Shown here one piece after another: positions 1-8,640 of a stretch of DNA of 64,000 nt; position 1 is the first letter of the stretch, and each line of letters opens with the position of its first letter. The translations under genes were made by a program, and so were the position numbers. The stretch comes from an uncultured Pseudoflavonifractor sp. (lineage in GTDB: Bacteria > Bacillota > Clostridia > Oscillospirales > Oscillospiraceae), in the NCBI GenBank assembly GCA_947577065.1, contig CANPTT010000006.1, positions 1 through 64,000 on the forward strand, in the 5' to 3' direction. Under the pieces are notes generated by a model that saw only the letters and a program-made list of their open reading frames with translations, made no database searches and was not told the DNA's origin.

Positions 1-2
1 TC

Positions 3-647
3 GCCTGTACGGGTATGCTCTGCGCTGTGGCCTATGTGGTCATGTACCTGTCCAAAACCATCTTCGCCGGGATGGCTGTGGCCGGATTTTTGAAGTTCGA
101 TCTGAAGGATGTGGTCATCGCCATCGGCGGATTCCTCTTTGGCCCCCTCAACGTGCTTTGTACCTCCCTTGTCGTCTCTCTCATTGAGATGATCACCGTC
201 AGCTCCACCGGGCCCTGGGGTCTTCTCATGAACGTTATCTCCACCTGCACCTTCCTGTGCCCCGCCGCTTTCCTCTATAAGAAGAACCGCTCCTTCCAGT
301 GGGCGGTGCTGGGGCTGGTGATCGGGGGCGTGTTTATGACCGCCAGCATGATGCTGTGGAACTATCTGGTGACCCCCATCTATCAGGGGATGCCCCGGGC
401 CGCCATCGCGGAAATGCTGGTGCCCGTGTTCCTGCCCTTCAACCTGACCAAGGCCCTGATGAACGGGGCGCTGACCATGTTCCTCTATAAGCCGGTGGTT
501 GTGGCCCTGCGGAAGGCCCATCTGGCTCCCGAGTCCAGCGGCCACGACCAGGGCGGCAAGGGCCGGAACATCGCCATCAGCGTGGCGGCCCTGTTTTTGG
601 CGGCTACCGCCGTGTTTTTGGGGCTGGTGCTGGCCAAGGTCATTTAA
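3..647 (+). CDS. ribU: RibU-like ECF transporter S component (5' end outside window)
   Basis: This is the membrane substrate-binding subunit of an energy-coupling factor importer, most likely for riboflavin, which would work with a shared EcfA/EcfA'/EcfT module encoded elsewhere. The reading frame is open to the window edge, and the residues before the first ATG (position 15) continue a hydrophobic segment, so the true start lies upstream. Five or six hydrophobic segments are visible. The pattern FLKFDLKD followed by FGPLNVL, and later NYLVTPIY and PFNLTKALMNG, matches RibU. The tail is short, basic and followed by a last hydrophobic stretch. A strong hairpin follows the stop. A flavin importer fits the several flavoproteins in this window, but substrate choice is inferred from family resemblance only. 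Confidence 0.8.
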   Translation, partial: ACTGMLCAVAYVVMYLSKTIFAGMAVAGFLKFDLKDVVIAIGGFLFGPLNVLCTSLVVSLIEMITVSSTGPWGLLMNVISTCTFLCPAAFLYKKNRSFQWAVLGLVIGGVFMTASMMLWNYLVTPIYQGMPRAAIAEMLVPVFLPFNLTKALMNGALTMFLYKPVVVALRKAHLAPESSGHDQGGKGRNIAISVAALFLAATAVFLGLVLAKVI

Positions 648-661
648 AGCATTTCCCATTT

Positions 662-695
662 TATCGCTCCCCCGGCTTTTGGCGGGGGAGCGATT
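662..695 (+). terminator. Rho-independent terminator after the ECF gene
   Basis: An inverted repeat, ATCGCTCCCCCG facing CGGGGGAGCGAT around a short loop, is followed by a short T-rich run. It sits 15 nt after the ECF stop codon and just upstream of the next promoter. Confidence 0.8.
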
Positions 696-698
696 TTG

Positions 699-728
699 TT
701 GACATTGCCCCCGTTTGTCAGGTATAAT
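699..728 (+). promoter_or_regulatory. Sigma-A promoter of the GH13 gene
   Basis: A perfect TTGACA is followed, after 18 nt, by a perfect TATAAT, about 38 nt before the glucosidase start codon. Confidence 0.8.
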
Positions 729-765
729 TTGGGTGTATGGACCACTTATCTATAGGGAGGACTTT

Positions 766-2445
766 ATGATGGAGCGGAAATGGTGGCACGGCAAAACGGC
801 CTATCAGATCTATCCCAAAAGCTTCTGTGATTCCAACGGGGACGGCATCGGGGACCTGGGCGGCATTATCAGCAAGCTGGACTATCTGAAGGAGCTTGGG
901 GTGGATATCATCTGGCTCTCCCCCATCTATTGTTCCCCCATGGCGGACCAGGGGTATGACATCTCCGACTACTACAACATCGATCCCCAGTTCGGCACCA
1001 TGGAGGATATGGACCGGCTGCTCAGTGAAGCCAAAAAGCGGAATATGTACATCGTCATGGACCTGGTGGCAAACCACTGCTCCGACGAGCATGAGTGGTT
1101 CAAAAAGGCCTGCGCCGATCCGGAGGGACCTTATGGGAAATACTTTTTCATTGAGCCCTGGCATGAGGGGGAGCCCCTGCCCTGCAATTGGCGCAGCTAC
1201 TTTGGCGGCTCTTGCTGGGAAAAGCTGCCCGGACACGATGACAAAGTCTACCTGCACCTCTTTCACAAAAAGCAGCCCGATCTCAACTGGGAAAACCCCG
1301 CTCTCCGCCGGGAACTCTATGACATGATCAACTGGTGGCTGGACAAGGGGCTGGCGGGGTTCCGCATCGACGCCATCATCAACATCAAAAAGCTCCTCCC
1401 CTTCCGGGACTTTCCCGCCGACCGGGCAGACGGCCTCTGCTCTCCCCAGTACATGCTGGATGAGGCAGAGGGTATCGAGGAGTTTCTGGATGAGCTGGCC
1501 CGGGAGACCTTCCGGAAGCACGACGCCTTCACCGTGGGGGAGGTCTTCAACCCCAAGCCCGAGCACTTCCCCCTGATGCTGGGGCCCAAGGGGTGCTTCT
1601 CGTCTATGTTCGACTTCTCCACCGCCTTCCTCAATGGCAGCGACAAGGGCTGGTATGACGCGGGGGACGTGACTCCGGACCAGTTCAAAGAGACTTGCTT
1701 CGCCTCCCAGAAGCTGGTAGAGGGGATCGGGTTCTACTCCAACATCATCGAAAACCACGACGAACCCCGGGGAGCCTCCCGGTACATTCCCGCCGGGGAG
1801 CAGAGTGAGACCTCCAAAAAGCTGCTGGCGGGGCTTTACTTCCTCCTTCCCGGCCTGCCCTTCATCTACCAGGGGCAGGAGATCGGCATGGAGGATATGC
1901 CCTTCACGGATATCTCCCAGGTAGACGACGTGAACACCATCGCCGAGTATCAGGTGGCCCTGGACGCGGGTCTGGAGCCCAAGGAGGCCCTGCGCCTGGT
2001 GTGTCGGCTGTCCCGGGACAATTGCCGCACCCCCTTCCAGTGGGACAGCTCCGCCCACGCCGGGTTCACCACCGGCGGAAAGCCCTGGCTGGAGGTGAAC
2101 CCCAACTACACCAGGATCAATCTGGAGCAGCAGAGAGGGCGGGAGGATTCCCTCTATGCGTTTTACCGCGCCCTCTCCGCCCTGCGAAAGGATCCGGAAT
2201 ATCAGGAGAGCCTTGTCTATGGGGAACTGGTCCCCTACCTTCCCAAGCAAAAGCGCCTAATGGCTTATCTCCGCAAGGGTGACAAGGCCTTGCTGGTCTG
2301 CGGCAACTTCCAGACCGAACCTCAGGATATGGTCCTGCCCGGAAAGGTCAAGGCCGTAATTCTGAACAACCTGCCCGACTATTCGGCGGAGGAGGGTCTG
2401 GTCCATCTGAGGGGATATCAATTCCTGGTATTGGAGCTGGCATAA
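766..2445 (+). CDS. GH13 alpha-glucosidase (oligo-1,6-glucosidase type)
   Basis: Cytoplasmic retaining glycoside hydrolase of family 13 that releases glucose from short alpha-linked oligosaccharides; it is 559 residues long, the usual size of oligo-1,6-glucosidase and trehalose-6-phosphate hydrolase. The family regions appear in order: DLVANHCSD, GFRIDAI with the nucleophile Asp at about 202, VGEVF with the acid/base Glu at about 259, and ENHDEPR with the third carboxylate at about 332. There is no signal peptide. The ORF track opens at 715, but AGGGAGG lies just before the ATG pair at 766/769, and the promoter -10 lies inside the longer ORF, so 766 or 769 is the start. It is a single-gene unit with its own promoter and terminator. 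No sugar transporter is next to it, so the exact substrate is unclear. Confidence 0.9.
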   Translation: MMERKWWHGKTAYQIYPKSFCDSNGDGIGDLGGIISKLDYLKELGVDIIWLSPIYCSPMADQGYDISDYYNIDPQFGTMEDMDRLLSEAKKRNMYIVMDLVANHCSDEHEWFKKACADPEGPYGKYFFIEPWHEGEPLPCNWRSYFGGSCWEKLPGHDDKVYLHLFHKKQPDLNWENPALRRELYDMINWWLDKGLAGFRIDAIINIKKLLPFRDFPADRADGLCSPQYMLDEAEGIEEFLDELARETFRKHDAFTVGEVFNPKPEHFPLMLGPKGCFSSMFDFSTAFLNGSDKGWYDAGDVTPDQFKETCFASQKLVEGIGFYSNIIENHDEPRGASRYIPAGEQSETSKKLLAGLYFLLPGLPFIYQGQEIGMEDMPFTDISQVDDVNTIAEYQVALDAGLEPKEALRLVCRLSRDNCRTPFQWDSSAHAGFTTGGKPWLEVNPNYTRINLEQQRGREDSLYAFYRALSALRKDPEYQESLVYGELVPYLPKQKRLMAYLRKGDKALLVCGNFQTEPQDMVLPGKVKAVILNNLPDYSAEEGLVHLRGYQFLVLELA

Positions 2446-2458
2446 TATCAAAGCGGCG

Positions 2459-2494
2459 GAGCTCCCTCCCAGCATTTCTCTGGGAGGGAGCTCT
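2459..2494 (+). terminator. Terminator after the GH13 gene
   Basis: GAGCTCCCTCCCA pairs with TGGGAGGGAGCTC around a 9-nt loop and is followed by a short T run. Confidence 0.85.
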
Positions 2495-2509
2495 TTATAG
2501 AACATTCGT

Positions 2510-2538
2510 TTGACATTCGTGGTACAGAATGATATAAT
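2510..2538 (+). promoter_or_regulatory. Sigma-A promoter of dinB
   Basis: TTGACA, a 17-nt spacer and TATAAT: both hexamers are perfect. No clear LexA/SOS box (GAAC-N4-GTTC type) was seen next to it; ACATTCGTTTGACATTCGT is a direct repeat of ACATTCGT, not a dyad. Confidence 0.8.
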
Positions 2539-2604
2539 GGGCAGCGAGGCGGGCAGGTCCGCAGCCCGCTCTGCAAAGAGAAACTCAACAGCGAGGGTGA
2601 TGAG

Positions 2605-3807
2605 ATGGACCGCACCATTTTACACTGCGATCTGAATAGCTTCTACGCCTCGGTGGAACTGTTGGAGCACCCGGAGCTGCGGGAGGAGCCGGTGGCGGTA
2701 TGCGGCGACCCGGAGAGCCGCCACGGGATCATTCTGGCCAAAAATGAGGCGGCAAAAAAATATAAGATCCAGACAGCTGAGACGGTATGGCAGGCACGGA
2801 AAAAGTGCCCCCAACTGATACTTTTGGCTGCCCACCATGAGAAATACCACCACTACTCCAAGCTGGTCAACCAGATCTATGAGCGCTTCACCGACCTGGT
2901 GGAGCCCTTTTCCATTGATGAAAGCTGGCTGGATGTGACAGGTTCCCTTCACCTTTTCCATACGGACGGAAAGGGACTGGGCGACCTGATCCGTCAAACC
3001 GTGCGGGAGGAGCTGGATCTCACCATCTCAGTGGGGGTCTCTTTTAACAAGATCTTTGCCAAAATGGGAAGCGACTACAAAAAGCCCGACGCCACCACCG
3101 GCATCACTCGCGAGAACTACCGGAAACTGCTTTGGCCGCTGCCGGTAAGAGATCTGATCTTTGTGGGTCAGGCAGCGGCAAAAACCTTGGATACATATGG
3201 CATTCAGACCATTGGGGATCTGGCTCGATCCGACCGGGAAACCTTGATAAGGCTGCTGGGCAAGCAAGGCGGGACCCTTCACGACTATGCCGCCGGGCTG
3301 GAGCACGCCCCCGTCATCCCCGCCAGGGAATTGCCCCCTCCCAAGTCGGTTGGCAACGGCCTCACCTTCCCCCGAAATCTGGTGGGCTGGGAGGAGCTGC
3401 GTTCCGGCGTGACCCTACTGTCCGATGAAGTGGCGGGACGGCTGCGGCAATTGGACATGAAGTGTGCCACCATAAATATTACGGTCCGGGACCCCAGCTT
3501 CAAGGATATCTCCCGTCAAAAACCGCTTCCAGTTCCCACTTATCTGGCCCGGGAGTTGGTCCAGAGTGCCATGGAGCTGCTGGAACGGTCCTGGGAGCCA
3601 AACGCCCCTGTTCGGGCTCTGACAGTCACCGCCCAGAATCTGATGCCCGCTTCCCAAGCCGGAGAACAGCTGGACCTGCTCTCTCCCGGCGCTCCCCCCA
3701 AAAGGGAGAGGGTAGAGAAGATTGAACGGACTATGGACGGCATCCGGGGAAAGTTTGGCCGTGAGGCCATTGTTCCTGCCAGGATCAGGGATAAGCGGAA
3801 AAAATAA
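2605..3807 (+). CDS. dinB: DNA polymerase IV (Y-family translesion polymerase)
   Basis: Low-fidelity DNA polymerase that extends primers across damaged template. The protein has 400 residues. The N-terminus HCDLNSFYASVE carries the first metal-binding Asp and the steric-gate region. SIDESWLDVTG holds the second catalytic Asp-Glu pair, and SVGVSFNKIFAKMGSDYKKP is the usual palm/thumb motif. The little-finger domain covers roughly residues 240-350. The C-terminus has no obvious QLxLF-type beta-clamp peptide, though EQLDLLS near residue 355 is a reasonable candidate. The ATG follows GAGGGTGATGAG at good spacing. The gene is monocistronic, flanked by a strong promoter and a 14-bp-stem terminator. 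Family identity is clear; which of several clostridial DinB paralogues it is cannot be told. Confidence 0.93.
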   Translation: MDRTILHCDLNSFYASVELLEHPELREEPVAVCGDPESRHGIILAKNEAAKKYKIQTAETVWQARKKCPQLILLAAHHEKYHHYSKLVNQIYERFTDLVEPFSIDESWLDVTGSLHLFHTDGKGLGDLIRQTVREELDLTISVGVSFNKIFAKMGSDYKKPDATTGITRENYRKLLWPLPVRDLIFVGQAAAKTLDTYGIQTIGDLARSDRETLIRLLGKQGGTLHDYAAGLEHAPVIPARELPPPKSVGNGLTFPRNLVGWEELRSGVTLLSDEVAGRLRQLDMKCATINITVRDPSFKDISRQKPLPVPTYLARELVQSAMELLERSWEPNAPVRALTVTAQNLMPASQAGEQLDLLSPGAPPKRERVEKIERTMDGIRGKFGREAIVPARIRDKRKK

Positions 3808-3817
3808 GCTTCAACGC

Positions 3818-3855
3818 CGGAGGGGACGCGTAAGACGCGTCCCCTCCGATTTTTG
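3818..3855 (+). terminator. Strong terminator after dinB
   Basis: CGGAGGGGACGCGT and ACGCGTCCCCTCCG form a perfect 14-bp stem with a 3-nt loop followed by TTTTTG. The remaining 118 nt to the regulator gene show no gene. Confidence 0.9.
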
Positions 3856-3973
3856 TTGACACAGATCCCAGAGGTCCGTTGAAGCGTCCAAGCCCGGAGT
3901 GGAGGGGAGCAACCGCAGGAGGGCCCACGGAACGCACCGCACCCATGCAGAGCACCGTCCCAAGGGCCATCCC

Positions 3974-4831
3974 TCATCTGCCATCCTGCTGCCCCTCTTT
4001 GAATATGTGGGTCCGTACAAACCGCTTCATGCAGTAATCATATTCCGCATTTACAAAGCCGGCATAGAGGATATCCACCACATTGAGCTGGGCCATTCGG
4101 GAGGACAGGGCCCCCATGCGAAAGGTAAATTCGTTGGTAGCGGTGTGGAGCCGATAATCAGCCAGCTTAGCCACCGGGGAGGGGGCAGAGCGGGTAACGG
4201 CAATGACGGGGGTGCCGTTCTCCTTGAGCGCCTTGATGCACTCGATCATCTCCGCGGTCTGGCCGGAATAGGAAAAGACGATGCCCACATCCTCCCCTAC
4301 AGCATTTCGGGCCTGAAGGAGCTGGGAGTGCCAGTCATCGTTGAGAATGCAGGGCTTGTCCACCCGCAAGAACTTCAAACAGGCGTCCCTCGCCACGCAG
4401 AGAGACGCCCCTATGCCAAAGAGCAGGATGGTCCGGGCCCTGCGGATAAGCTCCACACATGCCGCCACCTCCTCCGCATCCAGCAGATACTGGGTATCCT
4501 GCAAGCACTGGATATTTCGTTTTGTAATGCCGGCAATAATATCGGGAATGGAAGCGGTACCGTCCAACTCCGCCTCCTCATGAGATCCTGTCTCTCCCAG
4601 GGAGTGGACGTCCAGAAGCAGCTCCTGGCGAAACTCCTTATACCCGTCAAAGCCCACGAACCGGCACAGGCGGACCACACTGGAGGGAGAGGAGTAGGTC
4701 CGATCCGCCAGCTGTCGGGCCGTAAGGTGTGCCGCCTCCTCCGGATGCGCACAGATGTATTTTGCTATGGTAGCTTCTGTGGCGCTCATGGCGCTTTGCG
4801 TCTCTCTCAGTCGAAGTAGTACATTTTTCAC
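3974..4831 (-). CDS. murR: MurR/RpiR-family transcriptional regulator
   Basis: DNA-binding regulator of sugar-phosphate genes, 285 residues. The N-terminal 75 residues form the RpiR-type helix-turn-helix (LTARQLADRTYSSPSSVVRLCRF region). A SIS sugar-phosphate-binding domain follows from about residue 125 (LLFGIGASLCVARDA, then FSYSGQTAEMIE). It is transcribed divergently from murQ, with 181 nt between the start codons, the same arrangement as E. coli murR-murQP, where MurNAc-6-phosphate is the effector. The local role is therefore inferred to be control of the muramic acid operon. The start is preceded by GGCGGGAAATTGTG, a moderate SD. Calling it MurR rather than a generic RpiR protein rests on this context. 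Confidence 0.85.
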   Translation of the reverse strand: MKNVLLRLRETQSAMSATEATIAKYICAHPEEAAHLTARQLADRTYSSPSSVVRLCRFVGFDGYKEFRQELLLDVHSLGETGSHEEAELDGTASIPDIIAGITKRNIQCLQDTQYLLDAEEVAACVELIRRARTILLFGIGASLCVARDACLKFLRVDKPCILNDDWHSQLLQARNAVGEDVGIVFSYSGQTAEMIECIKALKENGTPVIAVTRSAPSPVAKLADYRLHTATNEFTFRMGALSSRMAQLNVVDILYAGFVNAEYDYCMKRFVRTHIFKEGQQDGR

Positions 4832-5012
4832 AATTTCCCGCCTCTTTTATTCAAAGGTTTATTTAATTTATTCAACATGTCCTCTCTTGTAAAACATTGT
4901 ACCACACTTTTTTAAATTTGTTGACATATTTTTTTATTTTCGTTAGGATGATTTTATCCAAGACGGCCCCCGGCTTTGCGGCGGGCAACCATTAAGCAGA
5001 GGAGTTGATTTC
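4832..5012. promoter_or_regulatory. Divergent murR-murQ control region
   Basis: An AT-rich 181-nt region, unlike its GC-rich surroundings. For murQ, TTGACA at 4921-4926 is followed after 17 nt by TAGGAT at 4944-4949. For the regulator, ATTGTA at 4896-4901 reads TACAAT on the minus strand as a possible -10. AT-rich repeats (TTTATTTAATTTATTCAA, and TTTAAATTTG next to the -35) could hold the operator, but I cannot define one site. Confidence 0.6.
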
Positions 5013-5909
5013 ATGGATCTGAGCCATATGACCACAGAGAAACGAAATGCCGCCACCATGGATCTGGATCAAATGTCCGCCCTGGAGATCGCCACCGTCA
5101 TGAATCAGGAGGACCGGAAGGTGCCCCTGGCCATCGAGAGGGCCCTGCCCCAGATCGCCCAGACCATCGAGATCGTGGAAAATGCCTTTCGCCAGGGAGG
5201 GCGGTTATTCTATATCGGCGCGGGCACCAGCGGACGGCTGGGGGTCCTGGACGCCTCTGAGTGCCCTCCCACCTTCGGGGTGGACGCGGGCATGGTGGTG
5301 GGTCTCATCGCGGGGGGTGACCAGGCCCTCCGGTTCCCCATTGAGGGGGCCGAGGATGACCGGGAGCTCTGCGTCAGCGACCTGAAGGAGCGGCAACTCT
5401 GCTCCAAGGACGTGCTTGTAGGCATCGCCGCCTCGGGCCGGACCCCCTATGTACTGGGCGGCTTGGATTACGCCAAAAGCCTGGGGTGCAGGACTGCCGC
5501 CATCGCCTGCAACAGGGAAAGCGCCGTGGGCAAAGCCGCCGATATCGCCATTGAGGTGGAGGTGGGCCCCGAGGTCCTCACCGGCTCTACCCGCCTGAAA
5601 TCGGGCACCGCCCAAAAGCTCATCGTCAACATGATCTCCACCGGAGCCATGGTCCGTATCGGTAAGGCATACCACAATTTGATGGTGGACGTGGTCCAAA
5701 GCAACGCCAAACTCCAGGTTCGGGCGGAAAACATCGTCATAGAGGCCACTGGGGTAGACCGCGAAAAGGCCCGTCAAACCATCGACGCCGCCGACGGCAG
5801 TGTGAAAACCGCCATCACTATGATCCTGGCTGACTGCGGAAGGGGCGAGGCCCTCTCCCTTCTGGAAAAAGCCGGGGGCAGGGTCCGCGACGCCGTCCAG
5901 GGCCGCTGA
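5013..5909 (+). CDS. murQ: N-acetylmuramic acid 6-phosphate etherase
   Basis: Cleaves the lactyl ether of MurNAc-6-phosphate, giving GlcNAc-6-phosphate and D-lactate; a cytoplasmic cell-wall recycling enzyme. The 298 residues carry the SIS-fold signature GRLGVLDASECPPTFG. The two glutamates corresponding to E. coli MurQ Glu83 and Glu114 fall at the same positions here (DASECPPT and IEGAED). The ATG follows GAGGAG at 10-nt spacing. It is the first gene of a rightward run murQ, PTS EIIBC and MupG-type hydrolase and is divergent from a MurR-type regulator. The whole set accounts for import, disaccharide cleavage and ether removal of muramyl sugars. Confidence 0.96.
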   Translation: MDLSHMTTEKRNAATMDLDQMSALEIATVMNQEDRKVPLAIERALPQIAQTIEIVENAFRQGGRLFYIGAGTSGRLGVLDASECPPTFGVDAGMVVGLIAGGDQALRFPIEGAEDDRELCVSDLKERQLCSKDVLVGIAASGRTPYVLGGLDYAKSLGCRTAAIACNRESAVGKAADIAIEVEVGPEVLTGSTRLKSGTAQKLIVNMISTGAMVRIGKAYHNLMVDVVQSNAKLQVRAENIVIEATGVDREKARQTIDAADGSVKTAITMILADCGRGEALSLLEKAGGRVRDAVQGR

Positions 5910-6049
5910 AAGAGTGAACTTTGCGTCCCGCCACCCCGATCCGACGGAGGGCGACCGCTCGGAAGGGACGGCGGTGCGCATGGTCAAATATATTCCCGCG
6001 AAACCGTTTCCCCGCAACTATTTTTCAGAAGAAAGAGAGGTAATTTGCA

Positions 6050-7492
6050 ATGACTATCGAGCAACTGGTAGACAAGATCCTGGAAAATGTAGGTACCAAA
6101 GCCAACGTCATCACCGCCACCAACTGTATGACCCGCCTGCGTATCAACGTGAAGGATGACAGCGCTGTCAATGAGGAATCCCTCAAGTCCCTTGAGGGCG
6201 TCATGGGCATTGTCCATGACCGTGCCAACTACTGGGAAGTGGTGGTCGGCCCCGGCAAGTGCCGCAAGTGCGCCGACCGATGCAAGGACCTGGGCATCCC
6301 CGCCGCCGCCGACGCCACTGTGGGCGGCGACTGGAAGGAGAACAAGGCCGCCATTAAGGCCGGGCAGAAGCAGAGCAAGCTCAAGGAGATGCTCAAGACC
6401 TTCGGAGACATCTTTGTGCCCCTGATCCCCGGCGTCATCGCCGCGGGCCTGTGCGCCGGCATTAACACCCTGATCCAGCAGGTGTTCAAGACCTCCGCCG
6501 AGGCCGGCTGGTACATCATCGTCACAAGCCTTCTGGGTCTCATCAACACCGCCTTCATGACCTACCTCACCGCCTGGGCCGGCTACCGGGCCGCGGAGAA
6601 GTTCGGCGGGACCCCCATCCTGGGCGGTATGCTGGGCATGATCACCACCCTGGGCGGCATCGACGCCATCTCCAAGGTGGTCCACCTCTATAACGAGACT
6701 CAGCCTCTGGACGCCATCCTTCGGGCGGGCCGGGGCGGCGTTCTGGCCGCCGTCATCGGCGTGTGGTTCATGTGCAAGATCGAGCGGGCCATCCGGTCCA
6801 AAATGCCCGACTCTCTGGACATTGTTTTCACTCCCCTGCTGACCCTGATCATCACGCTGGTTCCCTATATCCTCATCGTCATGCCTATCACGGGTCTGAT
6901 CTCCACCGCCCTGGTGAAGCTGGTGGGCGCCGTGGCTTTGAGCGAGTCCGCCATCGTCCGGGCCATCTCCGGCTATCTGGGCGCGGCCCTGTTCCTGCCC
7001 ATGGTAGCCATGGGTATGCACCACGGTCTGGTGGCCCTCTACACCGTACAGCTTGAGACCTTCGGCGCTGTGTTCCTCTACCCCGCCCTGGCCATGGCCG
7101 GTGCCGGACAGGTGGGTGCCGCTCTGGCCATCTACCTCAAGTGCAAGAAGTGCGGCAACAAGCGGCTTCAGAGCGTCATCGGCGGCGCTCTCCCCGCCGG
7201 TATCCTGGGCGTGGGCGAGCCCCTGATCTACGGCGTGACCCTCCCCATGGGCAAGCCCTTCCTCACCGCTGGCCTGGGCGCCGGCTTCGGCGGGGCCTTC
7301 GTGAACTTCATGCAGGTGGCCTCCACCACCTGGGGTCCCTCCGGCCTGCTGGGCTGCTTTGTCATGACCGCCGGCAAGGGCGGCGCGGCCCTGAGCGTGG
7401 CCTGGTTCGTGGTGGGCCTGGTCATCAGCTACATCATGGGCTTTATCTTCACCAACGCCATGGTGAAGGTGGAGGACGTAGCCAATGCCTGA
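6050..7492 (+). CDS. murP: PTS EIIBC transporter, MurP-like (MurNAc or MurNAc-GlcNAc)
   Basis: Phosphotransferase permease that imports and phosphorylates a sugar, 480 residues. The N-terminal EIIB domain (about 1-85) has the phospho-cysteine in TNCMTRLR at residue 26. A linker leads to the EIIC glucose/sucrose-class membrane domain (about 110-470) with roughly ten hydrophobic segments and GVGEPLIYGV near the substrate site. There is no EIIA domain, so a separate EIIA (Crr-like) protein is needed, as for E. coli MurP. RBS AGAGAGG precedes the ATG. It lies 140 nt after murQ and overlaps the next gene by 8 nt. The substrate is inferred from the neighbours: MurNAc, or the MurNAc-GlcNAc disaccharide, because the partner hydrolase acts on a phosphorylated disaccharide. 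Confidence 0.88.
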   Translation: MTIEQLVDKILENVGTKANVITATNCMTRLRINVKDDSAVNEESLKSLEGVMGIVHDRANYWEVVVGPGKCRKCADRCKDLGIPAAADATVGGDWKENKAAIKAGQKQSKLKEMLKTFGDIFVPLIPGVIAAGLCAGINTLIQQVFKTSAEAGWYIIVTSLLGLINTAFMTYLTAWAGYRAAEKFGGTPILGGMLGMITTLGGIDAISKVVHLYNETQPLDAILRAGRGGVLAAVIGVWFMCKIERAIRSKMPDSLDIVFTPLLTLIITLVPYILIVMPITGLISTALVKLVGAVALSESAIVRAISGYLGAALFLPMVAMGMHHGLVALYTVQLETFGAVFLYPALAMAGAGQVGAALAIYLKCKKCGNKRLQSVIGGALPAGILGVGEPLIYGVTLPMGKPFLTAGLGAGFGGAFVNFMQVASTTWGPSGLLGCFVMTAGKGGAALSVAWFVVGLVISYIMGFIFTNAMVKVEDVANA

Positions 7493-8531
7493 GCTGGGCA
7501 GATCGGCCTATCTCACATCCTTTGAAAGCCAGCGTCCCGCTTTAGAGCGGGGCGCTGGCTCTGCTTCCCCCCTCTTTCTCTCCCTCCACATCAGCGAGGA
7601 ATTCTCCCCCGACTACTGTATCCGTGCGGAGGAGATCTGTCGGTGGCTCAGGGAGAAGGGGTACCGGATCATTGGGGATGTGTCTACAAAGACCGTTGAC
7701 CAATTCGGCCAGCCGGACCTTGTTGGACTCGCCGAAGCCTTTGGCCTGTGGGCTCTCCGGATAGATTACGGCTTTTCCCAGGCGGAGATCGCCGCCCTTG
7801 CCCGGAGGATCCCGGTGGTCCTCAACGCCTCCACTACCAGCCCCGACTTCGCCGGGGAACTGCTCCGAAGCGGAGGGCAGGTGATGGCAATGCACAACTT
7901 TTACCCCCGGCCCGAGACCGGACTGGACGACAGCTTCTTCCGGGAGACCACCCATGCTCTCCAGGCCGCGGGACTCCGGGTCCTTGCCTTTATCCCCGGG
8001 GACGAGGAACTCCGGGGGCCCCTTCACCTGGGCCTGCCCACCCTGGAGCGGCACCGGGGGCTTCCCCCCTCGGTCTGTTTCGCGGACCTGGCGGTGAATT
8101 TCGGGATCCGGGAGATCTTTGTCGGGGATCCGGGGGTTTCAAGCCGGAAGCTTCAGCGTATCCAGCGGTTTTGTCGGGAGGGCGTACTGGAAATTCCCGC
8201 CCTGCTGGAGGGAGAATATACCTCCCTCTACGGAAGGGTCTTTACCCGCCGGGTGGACTCCCCCGCGGGACTTATCCGCTTTGTCGAGTCCCGGACCTAT
8301 TCCTGCTTTGGCGGGGCAGTAGAGCCTGGTAAGTGTGAAGCGCGGCGGCGGGGGAGCGTTACCCTGGACAACAGCCGTTACGGCCGATACTCCGGGGAGC
8401 TTCAGCTTACCCTTCGGGATCTGCCGGCTGACGAACGGGTAAATGTCATCGGTCATGTAGAGGAAAGATTTCTTCCGCTGGCTGACTGCGTACAGCGGGG
8501 AGGAAGCTTTGCCCTTACCCCCGCTTGTTGA
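7485..8531 (+). CDS. mupG: MupG-family 6-phospho-N-acetylmuramidase (DUF871)
   Basis: A 348-residue member of the former DUF871 family. In Staphylococcus aureus MupG splits MurNAc-6-phosphate-GlcNAc inside the cell to MurNAc-6-phosphate and GlcNAc. A TIM-barrel N-terminal domain (to about residue 235) contains SLHISEE, IIGDVSTKT, LRIDYGFS, LNASTTS and MHNFYPRPETGLDD. A smaller beta-rich C-terminal domain follows. The start codon lies inside the end of murP (ATGCCTGA), indicating translational coupling. Placed with murQ and murP it completes a MurNAc-disaccharide recycling route. Clear family assignment; activity inferred from the characterised relative and context. Confidence 0.88.
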   Translation: MPELGRSAYLTSFESQRPALERGAGSASPLFLSLHISEEFSPDYCIRAEEICRWLREKGYRIIGDVSTKTVDQFGQPDLVGLAEAFGLWALRIDYGFSQAEIAALARRIPVVLNASTTSPDFAGELLRSGGQVMAMHNFYPRPETGLDDSFFRETTHALQAAGLRVLAFIPGDEELRGPLHLGLPTLERHRGLPPSVCFADLAVNFGIREIFVGDPGVSSRKLQRIQRFCREGVLEIPALLEGEYTSLYGRVFTRRVDSPAGLIRFVESRTYSCFGGAVEPGKCEARRRGSVTLDNSRYGRYSGELQLTLRDLPADERVNVIGHVEERFLPLADCVQRGGSFALTPAC

Positions 8532-8533
8532 CA

Positions 8534-8577
8534 AAGGCCCACCGCCCCACTGTCACGTGGGGCGGCGGGCCTTTTGG
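8534..8577 (+). terminator. Terminator of the mur operon
   Basis: AAGGCCCACCGCCCCAC faces GTGGGGCGGCGGGCCTT and is followed by TTT, three bases after the MupG stop codon. Confidence 0.85.
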
Positions 8578-8580
8578 GGA

Positions 8581-8609
8581 TTGGAATCTCTTCTCTCTTG
8601 TGGTACAAT
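8581..8609 (+). promoter_or_regulatory. Promoter of the exported nuclease gene
   Basis: TTGGAA, a 17-nt spacer and TACAAT, about 32 nt upstream of the start codon. Confidence 0.65.
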
Positions 8610-8640
8610 AAGGTCGAATATCCGCAAAGGAGGCTCTCCT

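Noticed and set aside
718-2250. 510-codon ORF antisense to the GH13 gene
   Set aside because: It lies opposite all the GH13 motifs, has no SD, and reads as low-complexity Gly/Val/Leu sequence.
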